Positions 8,974-18,704 of a DNA stretch of 64,000 bases are shown piece after piece. This DNA comes from an uncultured Pelagibacteraceae bacterium. Lineage in GTDB: Bacteria > Pseudomonadota > Alphaproteobacteria > Pelagibacterales > Pelagibacteraceae. The translations under genes and the position numbers were made by a program. The first letter of the stretch is position 1. Every line of letters begins with the position of its first letter. Below the pieces are notes generated by a model. That model saw only the letters and a list, made by a program, of their open reading frames with translations, searched no databases and was not told the origin of the DNA. The DNA is taken from positions 124,001 to 188,000 of the forward strand of contig CACFBW010000001.1 of NCBI GenBank assembly GCA_902564565.1. The letters run 5' to 3'.

Positions 8974-9718
8974 AAAAATATTAATATTAATTTTATTTTT
9001 ATTTAACTCATGTACAATTAATACTAATAATGTAAAAATAAATGATAAACCAATTAAATCTGCATTTAAAAATAATGGATTTGCCATAATTTACAATGAT
9101 AAACTTTATAAAAGTAAAATTATATCTTCAAAATTAGAAGATAGAGATTTGCTAATTTTTCAAAGAAATTTAAAAAAAGGGTCAATTGTTAAAATTAAAA
9201 ACAACATAAATAATAAATCAACTATTGCAAAAGTTAGTAAAAATGCAAAATACCCAAATTTTAATAATTCGGTGATAACAAGTAGAATTGCATCTTTAAT
9301 TGAATTAGATATGGATGAACCATATGTTGAAATTACTGAAATATTAAACAGTTCATCATTTGTAGCAAAAAAAGCAAAAACTTTTGAAGAAGAAAAACAA
9401 GTAGCAGATAAAGCTCCAGTTGAATCTATAAGTATTAACGATTTAAATTTAAATGAAAAGAAGATTATCAAAGTTAATAAAAAAAAATTTTCTTATATAA
9501 TTAAGATTGCTGATTTCTACTTTCTTGATTCAGCAAGTTTGATGAAAAAGAGAATTGAAAAAGAGACCATGGTAAATAAAATTATGATTAAAAGTCTTTC
9601 TGAAACCAGTTATAGAGTTTTTTTGGGTCCATTTAACGACTTAAATTCACTAAAAAAAGCATTTAATGATATAAGTTTATTAAACTTTGAAAATATAGAA
9701 ATTATTAAAAATGATTAA
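8963..9718 (+). CDS. RlpA-like lipoprotein with SPOR domain
   Basis: 251 residues beginning with a lipoprotein signal ('LILFLFNSC', Cys17). It then has a divergent RlpA-like double-psi barrel ('GFAIIYNDKLYKSKIISSKL', 'GSIVKIKNN', 'VITSRIASLIEL') and a C-terminal SPOR domain (about residues 170-250, 'YIIKIADFYFLDSA' and 'YRVFLGPFNDL'). SPOR domains bind denuded glycan at division sites, which fits its position between a lytic transglycosylase and a D,D-carboxypeptidase. The barrel is weakly conserved, so enzymatic activity cannot be assumed. It overlaps both neighbours (11 and 8 bases). Confidence 0.8.
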   Translation: MNYKKILILILFLFNSCTINTNNVKINDKPIKSAFKNNGFAIIYNDKLYKSKIISSKLEDRDLLIFQRNLKKGSIVKIKNNINNKSTIAKVSKNAKYPNFNNSVITSRIASLIELDMDEPYVEITEILNSSSFVAKKAKTFEEEKQVADKAPVESISINDLNLNEKKIIKVNKKKFSYIIKIADFYFLDSASLMKKRIEKETMVNKIMIKSLSETSYRVFLGPFNDLNSLKKAFNDISLLNFENIEIIKND

Positions 9719-10862
9719 AAGATTTATTACTTTTTTTTTACTTGTTTTTTTTACAAACACTTCATTATTTGCAAAATTTGACATAAAAGCTACCACTGCA
9801 ATTCTACAAGACTACCAATCTGGAGAAATATTATTTGAAAAAGATCCGGATAGAGAAATTTATCCAGCATCAATGACTAAAATAATGACATCAATTATTG
9901 CTTTTGAGCTAATAAAAAAAGGGGATTTAAGTTTAGATGATAAGTTTGTTATTTCTGAAAACGCATGGCGTTTATCTCAAGCAGGATTTTCATCGATGTT
10001 TATAATGGTTAATGATGAAGTTAGTGTTGAAGATTTATTAAAAGGTATAATCGTCGCTTCAGGTAACGATGCATGTGTAGCTTTGGCTGAAGGTATTGCC
10101 GGATCAGAAGAAGAGTTTTCTATTATGATGACTTCCAAAGCTAAGGAAATAGGAATGATAAATACAAATTTTTCTAATGCATCAGGTATAAATCACCCTG
10201 ATAACTATTCTACAGTTAGTGATATTTTGATTATGTCAAATTATCTTATAAGAAATTATCCTAAATATTATGAATATTTTAAAGAAACAGAATTTACGTG
10301 GGATAGAACAGGAGGAGACCCAATTACTCAAGGTAATAGAAACCCGTTGCTATATAAAAATATTGGAGCTGACGGTATTAAGACTGGATATTTGGCTGTA
10401 GAAAAATACTCGCTTGCATCATCTTCTGTAAGAAAAAACCGAAGATTGATTGCTGTTGGAAGTGGTTTTAATAGTAAGAAAGAAAGATCTAAAGAGTCAG
10501 CAAAACTTTTGTCTTGGGGTAGGACAAACTTTGATTTAATTGAAATTGTTAAAAAAGGTAATGAATTAACAGAACTTGATGTTTGGCTTGGGTATAAAGA
10601 TAAAGTCAAAACTTATATTAATCAAGATGTTTATAAAACAGTACCGAAAGCAAGAAAAAAATACCTTAAAGCTATTGTTGAATATAACGGTCCCATTGAA
10701 GCGCCAATAAAAAAAAATGATATGATTGCTACATTAAAAATATTTTATAAAGATGAAATTGTAGGTACTTATGAAGTTTTAGCTTTTGAAGATATTAAAA
10801 AAGTAAATATTTTTACCAGATTAATAAAATCAATCAATTATTTAATCTGGGGCGATGTATAA
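9711..10862 (+). CDS. Serine-type D-alanyl-D-alanine carboxypeptidase (PBP5-like)
   Basis: Removes the terminal D-Ala from peptidoglycan stem peptides. It is 383 aa with a signal peptide (1-21). The three penicillin-binding motifs are intact: SxxK as 'SMTK' (Ser54, Lys57), SGN in 'VASGNDACVALAE' (about 116), and KTG in 'DGIKTGYLAVEKYS' (about 215). A C-terminal PBP5-type beta domain and an amphipathic tail follow, as in DacA/DacC. It overlaps the SPOR lipoprotein gene and tmk by 8 bases each, in line with coupled translation. Confidence 0.94.
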   Translation: MIKRFITFFLLVFFTNTSLFAKFDIKATTAILQDYQSGEILFEKDPDREIYPASMTKIMTSIIAFELIKKGDLSLDDKFVISENAWRLSQAGFSSMFIMVNDEVSVEDLLKGIIVASGNDACVALAEGIAGSEEEFSIMMTSKAKEIGMINTNFSNASGINHPDNYSTVSDILIMSNYLIRNYPKYYEYFKETEFTWDRTGGDPITQGNRNPLLYKNIGADGIKTGYLAVEKYSLASSSVRKNRRLIAVGSGFNSKKERSKESAKLLSWGRTNFDLIEIVKKGNELTELDVWLGYKDKVKTYINQDVYKTVPKARKKYLKAIVEYNGPIEAPIKKNDMIATLKIFYKDEIVGTYEVLAFEDIKKVNIFTRLIKSINYLIWGDV

Positions 10863-11469
10863 AAAACCAATAATAGTTTTTGAAGGCATTGAAGGATCGG
10901 GAAAAACATTTCATATTAATCATTTATCGAAATATTTAAAAAAAAAAAAAGTAAAGTTTATAAAATTAAGAGAACCTGGTGGAGATGTTAATTCAGAAAA
11001 AATAAGAAAATTAATTTTAAACAATAAGTCTAATTTTCATAAAAAAACTGACCTACTTTTATATTTAGCAGCAAGAAATGAAAATTTAGAAAATTTAATA
11101 AAAAATAACTATGGAAAAAAAATAATTTTGATTGACAGGTTTGTTGATTCAACCATAGCCTATCAGCACTATGGCATGGGTATTGATATCAATTTTATTA
11201 ACATGATTAATAAATTTATATTAAAAAAAATTAAAATTAATTTAACATTTTTAAATCTTGTAAGTAGAAAAAATATGCTTATTAGACTTAAAAAACGTAA
11301 AAAACTTAATAGATATGATAAATTTAAAATTAATTTTTATACGAAGGTGCAGAAGGGCTACATGAAAATAGCAAAAAAAGGCAATAATAAATATGTTACT
11401 ATTAATTCAAATAAAATTATAAATATTAATAAAAAAATAGTTATTGATGAAGTTAATAAATTGCTATAA
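10855..11469 (+). CDS. tmk: Thymidylate kinase
   Basis: Phosphorylates dTMP to dTDP. It is 204 aa with P-loop 'EGIEGSGKTF' (residues 9-18), 'REPGGD' for nucleotide binding and the DRx motif in 'LIDRFVDSTIAYQHYG'. The LID region is rich in lysine ('RLKKRKKLNRYDKF'). It overlaps the upstream carboxypeptidase by 8 bases and shares an ATG/TAA junction with holB. The tmk-holB-metG-tatD order is a standard alphaproteobacterial arrangement. Confidence 0.95.
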   Translation: MYKKPIIVFEGIEGSGKTFHINHLSKYLKKKKVKFIKLREPGGDVNSEKIRKLILNNKSNFHKKTDLLLYLAARNENLENLIKNNYGKKIILIDRFVDSTIAYQHYGMGIDINFINMINKFILKKIKINLTFLNLVSRKNMLIRLKKRKKLNRYDKFKINFYTKVQKGYMKIAKKGNNKYVTINSNKIININKKIVIDEVNKLL

Positions 11470-12407
11470 TGAACATTAATCCAACAACACAAACTCATTT
11501 ATTTGGCTTAAACTCATATTTAACTTCATTAATCAAACTAATTGATTCAAATTATCTACCAAATAAAATTATACTATCAGGACCCAAAGGTATTGGTAAA
11601 TCTACTTTGGCCCACCACTTTATTAATTATGTTTTTTCAAAAAATGAAGATTTTTCATATAATGTAAAAACTGCATCAATTAATAAGTTAAATAGATCAT
11701 ATAAATTGATCGAAAATCAATCTCATCCTAATTTCTATAGAATAGACTTGATAGATGAGAAAAAAAATATCGAAATTAATCAAATACGTGAAATGATTAA
11801 TTATGGAAATAAATCAAGTTTCAATGCAAAACCAAGGTTTGTCCTTATTGATAATCTAGAATATCTAAATTTAAATTCTTTAAATGCATTATTAAAGATT
11901 GTTGAGGAGCCCAATAATAATCTTTTTTTCATATTAATTCTAAATAATAATAATAGAATTTCTGATACTCTCAAATCTAGGTGTATTACTTTTAAGATAA
12001 ATTTATCTTTTGAACAAAGTATTGAAATTTCAAATAAACTTTTAAACGATAGTATAAATAAAATTTTACATGATGACTTAATTAATTATTATTTTACACC
12101 TGGGGAAATAATTAATCTTGTTCATTTTGCAAAATCAAACAATATTGATTTGAAGGAATATTCTTTAAAAAAACTTTTGCTTTTATTAATAGATAAAAAA
12201 TATTATACTAAAGATAATTTTATTAAATATTACATCTTTAATATAATACAACATTATTTTTTAAAACTTTTACATAAATCAAAGAGAAAGAAACAGATAC
12301 TTACTCTTTATAACGATTTTATCAGAATGAATTCTAACTGTAGTACATTTAATTTAAATTATGAAAATTTATTTATGGAATTTACATCTAAAGTGCTAAA
12401 TGAGTAA
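11469..12407 (+). CDS. holB: DNA polymerase III delta' subunit
   Basis: Clamp-loader subunit of the replicative polymerase. It is 312 aa with an AAA+ P-loop 'SGPKGIGKSTLAHHF' near residue 37, 'PRFVLIDNLEYLNLNSLNALLKIVEEP' around 120-146 (SLNALLK is the delta'/RuvB-like helix), and 'LKSRC' as the sensor segment. The Cys4 zinc module often found in delta' proteins is not evident. The gene sits between tmk and metG with overlapping junctions. Confidence 0.9.
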   Translation: MNINPTTQTHLFGLNSYLTSLIKLIDSNYLPNKIILSGPKGIGKSTLAHHFINYVFSKNEDFSYNVKTASINKLNRSYKLIENQSHPNFYRIDLIDEKKNIEINQIREMINYGNKSSFNAKPRFVLIDNLEYLNLNSLNALLKIVEEPNNNLFFILILNNNNRISDTLKSRCITFKINLSFEQSIEISNKLLNDSINKILHDDLINYYFTPGEIINLVHFAKSNNIDLKEYSLKKLLLLLIDKKYYTKDNFIKYYIFNIIQHYFLKLLHKSKRKKQILTLYNDFIRMNSNCSTFNLNYENLFMEFTSKVLNE

Positions 12408-13938
12408 AAATTATTACATTACAACTCCTATTTATTACCCTTCTGCTAAACCACACATGGGTCATGCTTACTCTAGCATTATTGCTGATTTTTTTGCTAG
12501 AATTAAAAAAATTCAAGGTTTTGATGTTTTTTTCTTAACAGGAACGGATGAACATGGCTTAAAAATTCAAAGAGCTGCAGAAAAAAATGGTCTCAGCCCA
12601 AAAGATTTTTGTGATAAAATAAGTATTACTTTTAAAAATTTATCGAAAATATTAAATCTTTCTAATAATGATTTTATAAGAACTACAGAAAAAAGACATT
12701 TTAAATCTGTCCAATATCTGTGGAACATTCTGGAAAAAAATAATGAAATTTATTTATCAAAATATTCAGGCTGGTATTCTGTTTCAGACGAAGCTTTTTA
12801 TAACGATGATGAAATTGAAACAATTGAAGGTGAAAAAAAATCTAAATTATCAGGCTCAAAAGTTGAATGGGTAGAAGAAGAGTCATATTTTTTTAAACTT
12901 TCAAAGTGGCAAAAACCTCTCCTTGATTTTTATGAAGAAAATCCAAATTTTATTTTACCTAAAAGCAGAAAAAATGAAGTAGTAAGTTTTGTAAAATCTG
13001 GCTTAAAAGATTTATCAGTTAGTAGGAAATCTTTTTCTTGGGGAATTAAAGTTCCATCTAATAATGAGCACGTTATATATGTATGGCTTGATGCTCTTAC
13101 TAATTATTTGAGCGCTTTAAATTATCCTGACACTAATAACAAACTTTACAACAATTTTTGGCCAGCTTCACTGCATTTAATTGGTAAAGATATTTTACGA
13201 TTTCATTCAATTTATTGGCCAGCTTTTTTACTAGCTGCAAATATTCCTTTACCCAAAAGAATATATGGACATGGATGGATTTTATCAGGTGAAGAAAAAA
13301 TGTCTAAATCAAAAGGTAATATTTTAGATCCAATAGAAATAATTGAAAAATATGGTTTAGATCCACTAAGATATTATTTAATTAAAGAAGTTTCATTCGG
13401 CAATGATGGTAATATTTCACAAGATAAATTAGAAAGTTGTATAAATAGTGATTTAGCGAATAATTTTGGCAACTTATGCCAAAGAGTGATTTCTTTTAAT
13501 GAAAAAAATTTGAACTTAATAATTCCTAAAGAAATTAAATTTAACGATTCAGATTTAAAAATTTTAAATAATTTTAAAAATAATTATGATGAACTTTTAA
13601 AGTTTATAGATGATCAAGATATTAATTCATATATAAATTATATAGTCGACCGACTTTTTGCTTCAAATAAATATTTTAATGATGAAGAGCCATGGAAAAA
13701 GAAAAATGACATGATTAGAATGAATACAATCATGTATGTGTCACTAGAATTAATAAGAAAAATTTGTATTTTATTATATCCAGTAATTCCAGAAAGTTGC
13801 ATGAAAGTTTTAAAAATTTTTAACATTAAAGAGAGTGAAATTAATTTTGAAAGTATTAATGATAACAATTTTTTAGAATGTGGAAAAAAAATAAGTAAAA
13901 TAAATATTTTGTTTAAAAAAATAGAAAATCATGATTGA
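12400..13938 (+). CDS. metG: Methionyl-tRNA synthetase
   Basis: Charges tRNA-Met. It is a 512-residue short form without the C-terminal tRNA-binding/dimerisation domain, as in many Alphaproteobacteria. The class I signatures are 'KPHMGHAY' (HIGH motif, about 16-23) and 'KMSKSKGN' (KMSKS, about 300). 'LTGTDEHGLKIQRAAEKNG' and 'YVWLDALTNYLSAL' are MetRS-specific. The zinc-knuckle cysteines of the long forms are absent, consistent with a zinc-free subtype. It overlaps holB and tatD by 8 bases each. Confidence 0.96.
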   Translation: MSKNYYITTPIYYPSAKPHMGHAYSSIIADFFARIKKIQGFDVFFLTGTDEHGLKIQRAAEKNGLSPKDFCDKISITFKNLSKILNLSNNDFIRTTEKRHFKSVQYLWNILEKNNEIYLSKYSGWYSVSDEAFYNDDEIETIEGEKKSKLSGSKVEWVEEESYFFKLSKWQKPLLDFYEENPNFILPKSRKNEVVSFVKSGLKDLSVSRKSFSWGIKVPSNNEHVIYVWLDALTNYLSALNYPDTNNKLYNNFWPASLHLIGKDILRFHSIYWPAFLLAANIPLPKRIYGHGWILSGEEKMSKSKGNILDPIEIIEKYGLDPLRYYLIKEVSFGNDGNISQDKLESCINSDLANNFGNLCQRVISFNEKNLNLIIPKEIKFNDSDLKILNNFKNNYDELLKFIDDQDINSYINYIVDRLFASNKYFNDEEPWKKKNDMIRMNTIMYVSLELIRKICILLYPVIPESCMKVLKIFNIKESEINFESINDNNFLECGKKISKINILFKKIENHD

Positions 13939-14692
13939 TTCACATTGTCATTTAGATCACGAACCTTTATTCAAAAATTTAAAAAATGTAATTCTAAATT
14001 CAAAAAATGAAGGTCTTGAAAAAATTTTAACTATATGTACTACAAAAGAAAGCTTCAATTCTATACTCGAGATTGTTAAATATGATAAAATTATTTATGG
14101 AACTTATGGTATCCATCCTCATGAAACAAAAGAAAATATCTTAACCATACAAAATATTGTTGATACTATTGAAATGAATAATAGAATAATCGGTGTTGGT
14201 GAAACTGGTTTAGATTTTTATTATAATAATAGCGATAAAGAATCGCAGATTAAAAGCTTTAAAAATCATATTGAAGCTTCTATGAAACTGAAAATACCTG
14301 TTATTGTTCATTCAAGAAATGCCGAAAAGGAAACTTTTGAGTTGTTGAGTCACTATAAAAAAAGTGCAGATTTAAAAATCCTCATGCATTGTTTTACAGG
14401 ATCAAAAGATTTTGCTGATAAATTGCTATCCTTAGATGCTTATTTTTCTGCTAGTGGTATAATTACTTTTAAAAATAGCACGGATTTGCAGTCAACGTTT
14501 AAAGATCTACCTTTGGACAAGCTATTAATAGAAACAGATAGTCCCTTTTTGTCACCTGAGCCTATGCGTGGAAAAAAAAATGAACCCGCGTATATAAAAT
14601 ATACTTTAGACAAATTATCAAAAATTAAAAATATTGATAAAAAAAAATTAGACAAGATTACAACAAATAATTTTAATAATTTGTTTTTTTAA
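13931..14692 (+). CDS. tatD: TatD family metal-dependent DNase
   Basis: 253-residue TIM-barrel hydrolase of the TatD/YcfH family, implicated in DNA repair and RNA quality control. Metal ligands appear as 'DSHCHLD' (HxH, residues 3-9), 'GVGETGLDFYY' (Glu), 'IPVIVHSRNA' (His), 'MHCFTGS' (His) and 'IETDSPFLSPEP' (Asp). It overlaps metG by 8 bases and is followed 2 bases later by the beta-lactamase-fold gene, a metG-tatD-MBL order common in Proteobacteria. Confidence 0.94.
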   Translation: MIDSHCHLDHEPLFKNLKNVILNSKNEGLEKILTICTTKESFNSILEIVKYDKIIYGTYGIHPHETKENILTIQNIVDTIEMNNRIIGVGETGLDFYYNNSDKESQIKSFKNHIEASMKLKIPVIVHSRNAEKETFELLSHYKKSADLKILMHCFTGSKDFADKLLSLDAYFSASGIITFKNSTDLQSTFKDLPLDKLLIETDSPFLSPEPMRGKKNEPAYIKYTLDKLSKIKNIDKKKLDKITTNNFNNLFF

Positions 14693-14694
14693 TA

Positions 14695-15468
14695 ATGTCT
14701 ATTAAATTTACCATTTTAGGATGTGGAAGTTCAATGGGGGTTCCAAGGGCTGATGGATTTTGGGGTAAATGTGACCCTAAAGAAAAAAAAAATAATAGAA
14801 CAAGATGTTCAGCTATCCTCACTACTAAAGATAAGACAATATTATTTGACACATCTCCAGATTTACGAAGTCAATTGATTAGAGAAAATATAAAACAAAT
14901 CGATAGTGTCTTTTATAGTCATGCTCATGGCGATCAAACACACGGTATTAATGATTTAAGAATATTTTATTTAAAAAAAAGAAAAAAAATTGATGTTTAT
15001 ACAAATTCTTTTACGAAATCATATCTTAGAAAAAATTTTTCATATTGTTTTTCTGATGAAGCTGATTATCCTGCAATCTTAAATTTAAAAAAATTAAAAA
15101 AAAACATTATATTCAAGAACAGAAATGAAAACATAAATATTAAGTCTATCGAAGTAAAGCATGGTAATGTTAATTGCTTAGCATTTATAATTAACAACAA
15201 ATGTGCATATGCAAGTGATATTAATGAAATATATAAAAATGACCTCAAGCATTTCTATCATTTAAAATATTTAATTGTAGATTGTTTAAGACTAATGCCA
15301 CATCCATCTCATTTTCATTTACAAGAGGTCCTTGATTTAATTCACATAATTAAACCAAAAAAAACAATTTTAACTAATTTACACTCTGATCTTGATTATA
15401 ATTATTTATTGAAAATTTTGCCTAAGAATGTAAAACCTGCTTACGATGGACTATCCTTTTATATCTAA
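14695..15468 (+). CDS. Metallo-beta-lactamase-fold hydrolase (PhnP-like)
   Basis: 257-residue protein of the PhnP-type phosphodiesterase clade. The N-terminus 'LGCGSSMGVPR' and the tail 'LTNLHSDLDY' match that group, as does 'RLMPHPSHFHLQEVLDLI'. The signature is modified: where relatives carry HxHxDH, this protein reads 'HAHGDQTHG', so the His after Asp is Gln. The remaining His and Asp ligands could still hold one metal, or the downstream His could substitute. Its place between tatD and an epimerase follows the usual metG-tatD-MBL order. The substrate is unknown, and PhnP-type cyclic phosphodiesterase activity is only a family guess. Confidence 0.85.
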   Translation: MSIKFTILGCGSSMGVPRADGFWGKCDPKEKKNNRTRCSAILTTKDKTILFDTSPDLRSQLIRENIKQIDSVFYSHAHGDQTHGINDLRIFYLKKRKKIDVYTNSFTKSYLRKNFSYCFSDEADYPAILNLKKLKKNIIFKNRNENINIKSIEVKHGNVNCLAFIINNKCAYASDINEIYKNDLKHFYHLKYLIVDCLRLMPHPSHFHLQEVLDLIHIIKPKKTILTNLHSDLDYNYLLKILPKNVKPAYDGLSFYI

Positions 15469-16353
15469 ATGAAAAAAAATGTAATTGTTATAACTGGTGG
15501 CGCAGGCTTTGTTGGCACTAATCTTATAAATTTATTGATAAAAAAAACGAAATATAAATTGATCAGCATTGACAACTATTCATCAGGTTCAAGAAAAAAT
15601 CATATTAAATCAAATAGAGTTAAGTATATAAAAGGTGAGACTAAGAATATTTTTCATTTGTTAAAAAAACCTAGTAAAATTGTTTCAATTTTCCACTTTG
15701 GTGAATTTGCTAGAATCTATCAAAGTTTTTTAAAAATGAACGAATGCATTAGCTCTAATACAGTTGGTAGTAATGAAGTATTTAATTTTTGCTTAAAGAA
15801 CAAAATTAAACTTATATATTCTGCGACTTCAGCCAGCCTTGGAAACAGAGGTAATGATAAAAATTTATCACCATATGCTTTCACAAAATCAAAAAACCTT
15901 GAACTTTTGGAAAACTTAAAAAAATGGTTTAAGTTTAAATATGAGGTGATTTACTTTTATAATGTATATGGGTCAAATCAAATTTGTGAAGGAACAATGG
16001 CTACAGTAATCGGTATTTTTGAAAATTGTTACAAAAAAAATAAACCATTACCAGTTGTTAAACCAGGAAATCAAACTAGAAGGTTTACCCATATTAATGA
16101 TACGGTGGAGGTTTGCTATATGGCTTGGAGAAAAAATTTATGTAGACACTACAGTATAGCAAATCATAAAACTTATTCTATTTTAGAAGTTGCTAAAATG
16201 TTCAATTCAAAAATCAAATTTCTCCCAAAACGTCCAGGCGAAAGGTATGCTTCTGCTCTAACAAATATGAATTTATCTAATAAAGTTTATAAATATTTTG
16301 GTAAAATAAACTTAAAAACTTACATAGAAAATTTTACTAATAAATCTAATTAA
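15469..16353 (+). CDS. NAD-dependent epimerase/dehydratase (sugar nucleotide)
   Basis: 294-residue extended short-chain dehydrogenase with the nucleotide-binding motif 'TGGAGFVGTNLINLL' at residues 8-22 and the YxxxK pair in 'SPYAFTKSKN'. 'SIDNYSSGSRKNH' and 'RRFTHINDTVEVCY' resemble UDP-glucose 4-epimerase relatives. It most likely modifies a nucleotide sugar used for the cell surface, but the substrate cannot be read from sequence. The start directly abuts the stop of the preceding gene, and its end overlaps the convergent glutathione peroxidase gene by 4 bases. Confidence 0.85.
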   Translation: MKKNVIVITGGAGFVGTNLINLLIKKTKYKLISIDNYSSGSRKNHIKSNRVKYIKGETKNIFHLLKKPSKIVSIFHFGEFARIYQSFLKMNECISSNTVGSNEVFNFCLKNKIKLIYSATSASLGNRGNDKNLSPYAFTKSKNLELLENLKKWFKFKYEVIYFYNVYGSNQICEGTMATVIGIFENCYKKNKPLPVVKPGNQTRRFTHINDTVEVCYMAWRKNLCRHYSIANHKTYSILEVAKMFNSKIKFLPKRPGERYASALTNMNLSNKVYKYFGKINLKTYIENFTNKSN

Positions 16354-16895
16354 AGGATTTTTTCAATAACAGTTGTTATCTTTTTTGACATTGGTTTTGT
16401 GAAAGATACAAAAGTATCAAGAACTTTACCATTTTTGTCTATTAAAATTTTATGAAAATTCCATTTAGGAACGGCAGAGTTTCCATGATTTTTTTTTGCC
16501 CATTTATAAATTTCGTGTGCATCGTTACCCTTAACTTCGTAAATTGAAGTTAATGGGAAATTAATATTAAAATTTACTTCGCAAAAATTTTTTACTTCTT
16601 TTTCACTATTCTTCTCTTGATTGAACGAATTTGATGGAATTCCAATTACAACAAGACCTCTATCTCTATATAAATCCCAAAGTTTTTGTAAATCAGTATA
16701 TTGCTTAGTAAAACCACAGTAACTCGCAACATTTACAATAAGAATTGCTTTGTTTTGATAATCAGAAAAATTTATGATTTCTCCTGTAATTGAATTAATT
16801 TTAAAATCATAAATTAGTTTGTCATAATTAGCAGTAGCGATGTTTTTAAAAAAAATCATAAATATTGATATTGTTAGAACAATTACTTTCTTCAT
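16350..16895 (-). CDS. Glutathione peroxidase family protein, exported
   Basis: 181-residue thiol peroxidase with a signal-like hydrophobic N-terminus (about 3-22). The catalytic tetrad is visible: peroxidatic Cys in 'NVASYCGFTKQY' (Cys rather than Sec), Gln in 'PSNSFNQEK', and Trp/Asn in 'VPKWNFHKILID'. A second Cys in 'VKNFCEVNF' could be the resolving residue of a thioredoxin-dependent enzyme. It probably reduces peroxides in the periplasm. It is followed by nhaA upstream on the same strand with an 8-base gap. Confidence 0.92.
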   Translation of the reverse strand: MKKVIVLTISIFMIFFKNIATANYDKLIYDFKINSITGEIINFSDYQNKAILIVNVASYCGFTKQYTDLQKLWDLYRDRGLVVIGIPSNSFNQEKNSEKEVKNFCEVNFNINFPLTSIYEVKGNDAHEIYKWAKKNHGNSAVPKWNFHKILIDKNGKVLDTFVSFTKPMSKKITTVIEKIL

Positions 16896-16903
16896 TTAGG
16901 TTA

Positions 16904-18076
16904 TTATTTATTAGGGGTAAGTAATATCAGGAAGTATCCAGTTAAAGTGGATAATAATGACCCAGTTAAAACTCCAATTTTCACTCCATCCATGTACTGT
17001 GTATTTTCAACGAAAGCTAGATTTCCAACAAAAAGACTCATAGTAAAACCTATTCCAGTTAAAATTCCAACTCCATAGAAATTAAACCAGTTTGAGTTAT
17101 TTGGCATTTGAGCGATTTTAAGTTTTATAGAAACATAAGAAAATATAAAAACCCCTAATTGTTTACCTATAAACAATCCCATCAATATACCTAAAGGAAC
17201 TTTGTTAAGTAATGACGAAAACGAAAGTCCTTCCAAAGACACTCCTGCATTAGCAAATGCAAATAAGGGCATTATCCCGAAAGCTACATATGGACTTATT
17301 GCATGCTCAATCTTTATTAATAAAGAATAATCTTTTTCTTTTTTTCTATGAGGTATAGCCATTGCCAATAAAACTCCTGCTATTGTTGCATGAATTCCAG
17401 AATTGTGTGTGAAATCCCAAAGAAATATTCCAATTACTAAATAGGGTAAAAATTTTTTTATATTAAATTTATTTATTATTAATAAAATTATAAACGCTAA
17501 GGCCATTAATATTAAATATTTTATATTTAAATCAGTGGAATAAAATATAGCAATTATCAAAATTGCACCTAAATCATCAATAATTGCTAAGGCTGTTAAA
17601 AAAACTTTTAAAGATAAAGGAACTCTTTTTCCTAACAATGAAAGGATACCCAATGAAAATGCAATATCCGTAGCTGATGGGATTGCCCATCCATTAAGAG
17701 TTTCATTATCACCCCAGTTAATAAATATATAAAATAATGCTGGAACTAGCATTCCACCAACAGCTGCAATTATTGGTAATAATGCTTGTTTCATATTTGA
17801 AAGTTCGCCCTGCAAAAACTCCCTTTTAATTTCTAAAGTCACAAAGAAAAAGAAGATTGCCATTAATCCATCATTTATCCAATGAATTATAGAAAGTTTT
17901 AATCCAACATCATTAATTCCAATAAATAAGTATTTGTTTAATGTTGAAAAATATAAATCTGATAAATTTGAATTACTAACTACTAATGCAATTATTGCAG
18001 CAAACAATAGAACAAGACCACTTGCTGCCTCTAACTTAAAAAACCACTTGAAGGGTTTAGAAATATAATTAATCAT
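16904..18076 (-). CDS. nhaA: Na+/H+ antiporter NhaA
   Basis: 390-residue, roughly twelve-span antiporter exchanging cytoplasmic Na+ or Li+ for protons. The paired transport aspartates are in 'FLTALAIIDDLGAILIIA', and the discontinuous helix region 'WAIPSATDIAFSLGIL' and 'GIGFTMSLFVGNLAF' match NhaA closely. The marine-like setting makes a role in sodium homeostasis natural. It lies between the glutathione peroxidase and zinc-ribbon genes on the same strand with tiny gaps. Confidence 0.96.
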   Translation of the reverse strand: MINYISKPFKWFFKLEAASGLVLLFAAIIALVVSNSNLSDLYFSTLNKYLFIGINDVGLKLSIIHWINDGLMAIFFFFVTLEIKREFLQGELSNMKQALLPIIAAVGGMLVPALFYIFINWGDNETLNGWAIPSATDIAFSLGILSLLGKRVPLSLKVFLTALAIIDDLGAILIIAIFYSTDLNIKYLILMALAFIILLIINKFNIKKFLPYLVIGIFLWDFTHNSGIHATIAGVLLAMAIPHRKKEKDYSLLIKIEHAISPYVAFGIMPLFAFANAGVSLEGLSFSSLLNKVPLGILMGLFIGKQLGVFIFSYVSIKLKIAQMPNNSNWFNFYGVGILTGIGFTMSLFVGNLAFVENTQYMDGVKIGVLTGSLLSTLTGYFLILLTPNK

Positions 18077-18078
18077 AA

Positions 18079-18531
18079 TTAATTAAATAAATCTTTAATA
18101 AATAATATTATATCCTTTAGTGTTTCATATAAGCTATTAAGAATTAAATCAAATCCTGGAATTAATAATTTAATCGAATTTTTAAAAGTGTCTAATAAAA
18201 TTATAAGTGCGACAAAAGAAATAATTAAAAGAATCAAAAAACTTAAAATATTTATTTTTTTATTTTTTATCTTTTTCTTCTCAACGTTTGATATACCTAT
18301 TTCTGCTTCGGATATTAAATCTTCTGTGGTGTTTGGTATATTTTTATCAATAATTTCAGGTATCTTATTTGTTGGTTTCTTTACATCTTTTATAACTTTT
18401 TTTTTTAGTTCTTTTTTGAAAAACCATTTATGACTACAAGCACCACATTGAAGCAACTTACCTTCACTTTGAATTAAAGAGGAATTAACTTCAAATTTTT
18501 TCTTACAAGATGGGCATGTAATTATCATCAT
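18079..18531 (-). CDS. Zinc-ribbon (MJ0042-type) single-span membrane protein
   Basis: 150-residue protein with a Cys4 ribbon at the N-terminus ('CPSCKKKF' and 'QCGACSHKW', residues about 6-36). A charged linker and one strong membrane span near residues 92-113 follow, then a hydrophobic, possibly membrane-associated tail. This matches the alphaproteobacterial zinc-ribbon/MJ0042 proteins, often labelled as thioredoxin-like or FtsE-neighbour proteins. Its function is unknown. It precedes nhaA with a 2-base gap and is divergent from tRNA-Pro. Confidence 0.75.
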   Translation of the reverse strand: MMIITCPSCKKKFEVNSSLIQSEGKLLQCGACSHKWFFKKELKKKVIKDVKKPTNKIPEIIDKNIPNTTEDLISEAEIGISNVEKKKIKNKKINILSFLILLIISFVALIILLDTFKNSIKLLIPGFDLILNSLYETLKDIILFIKDLFN

Positions 18532-18622
18532 TTCTTATATATCAGATTTTTATTAAAATTCTTCATTTTTGGTAACATTTATCCTTTGAAATTAGTATTA
18601 ACTACTGTATTAGTTACCCATT

Positions 18623-18699
<77 letters not shown>

Positions 18700-18704
18700 T
18701 TTAT

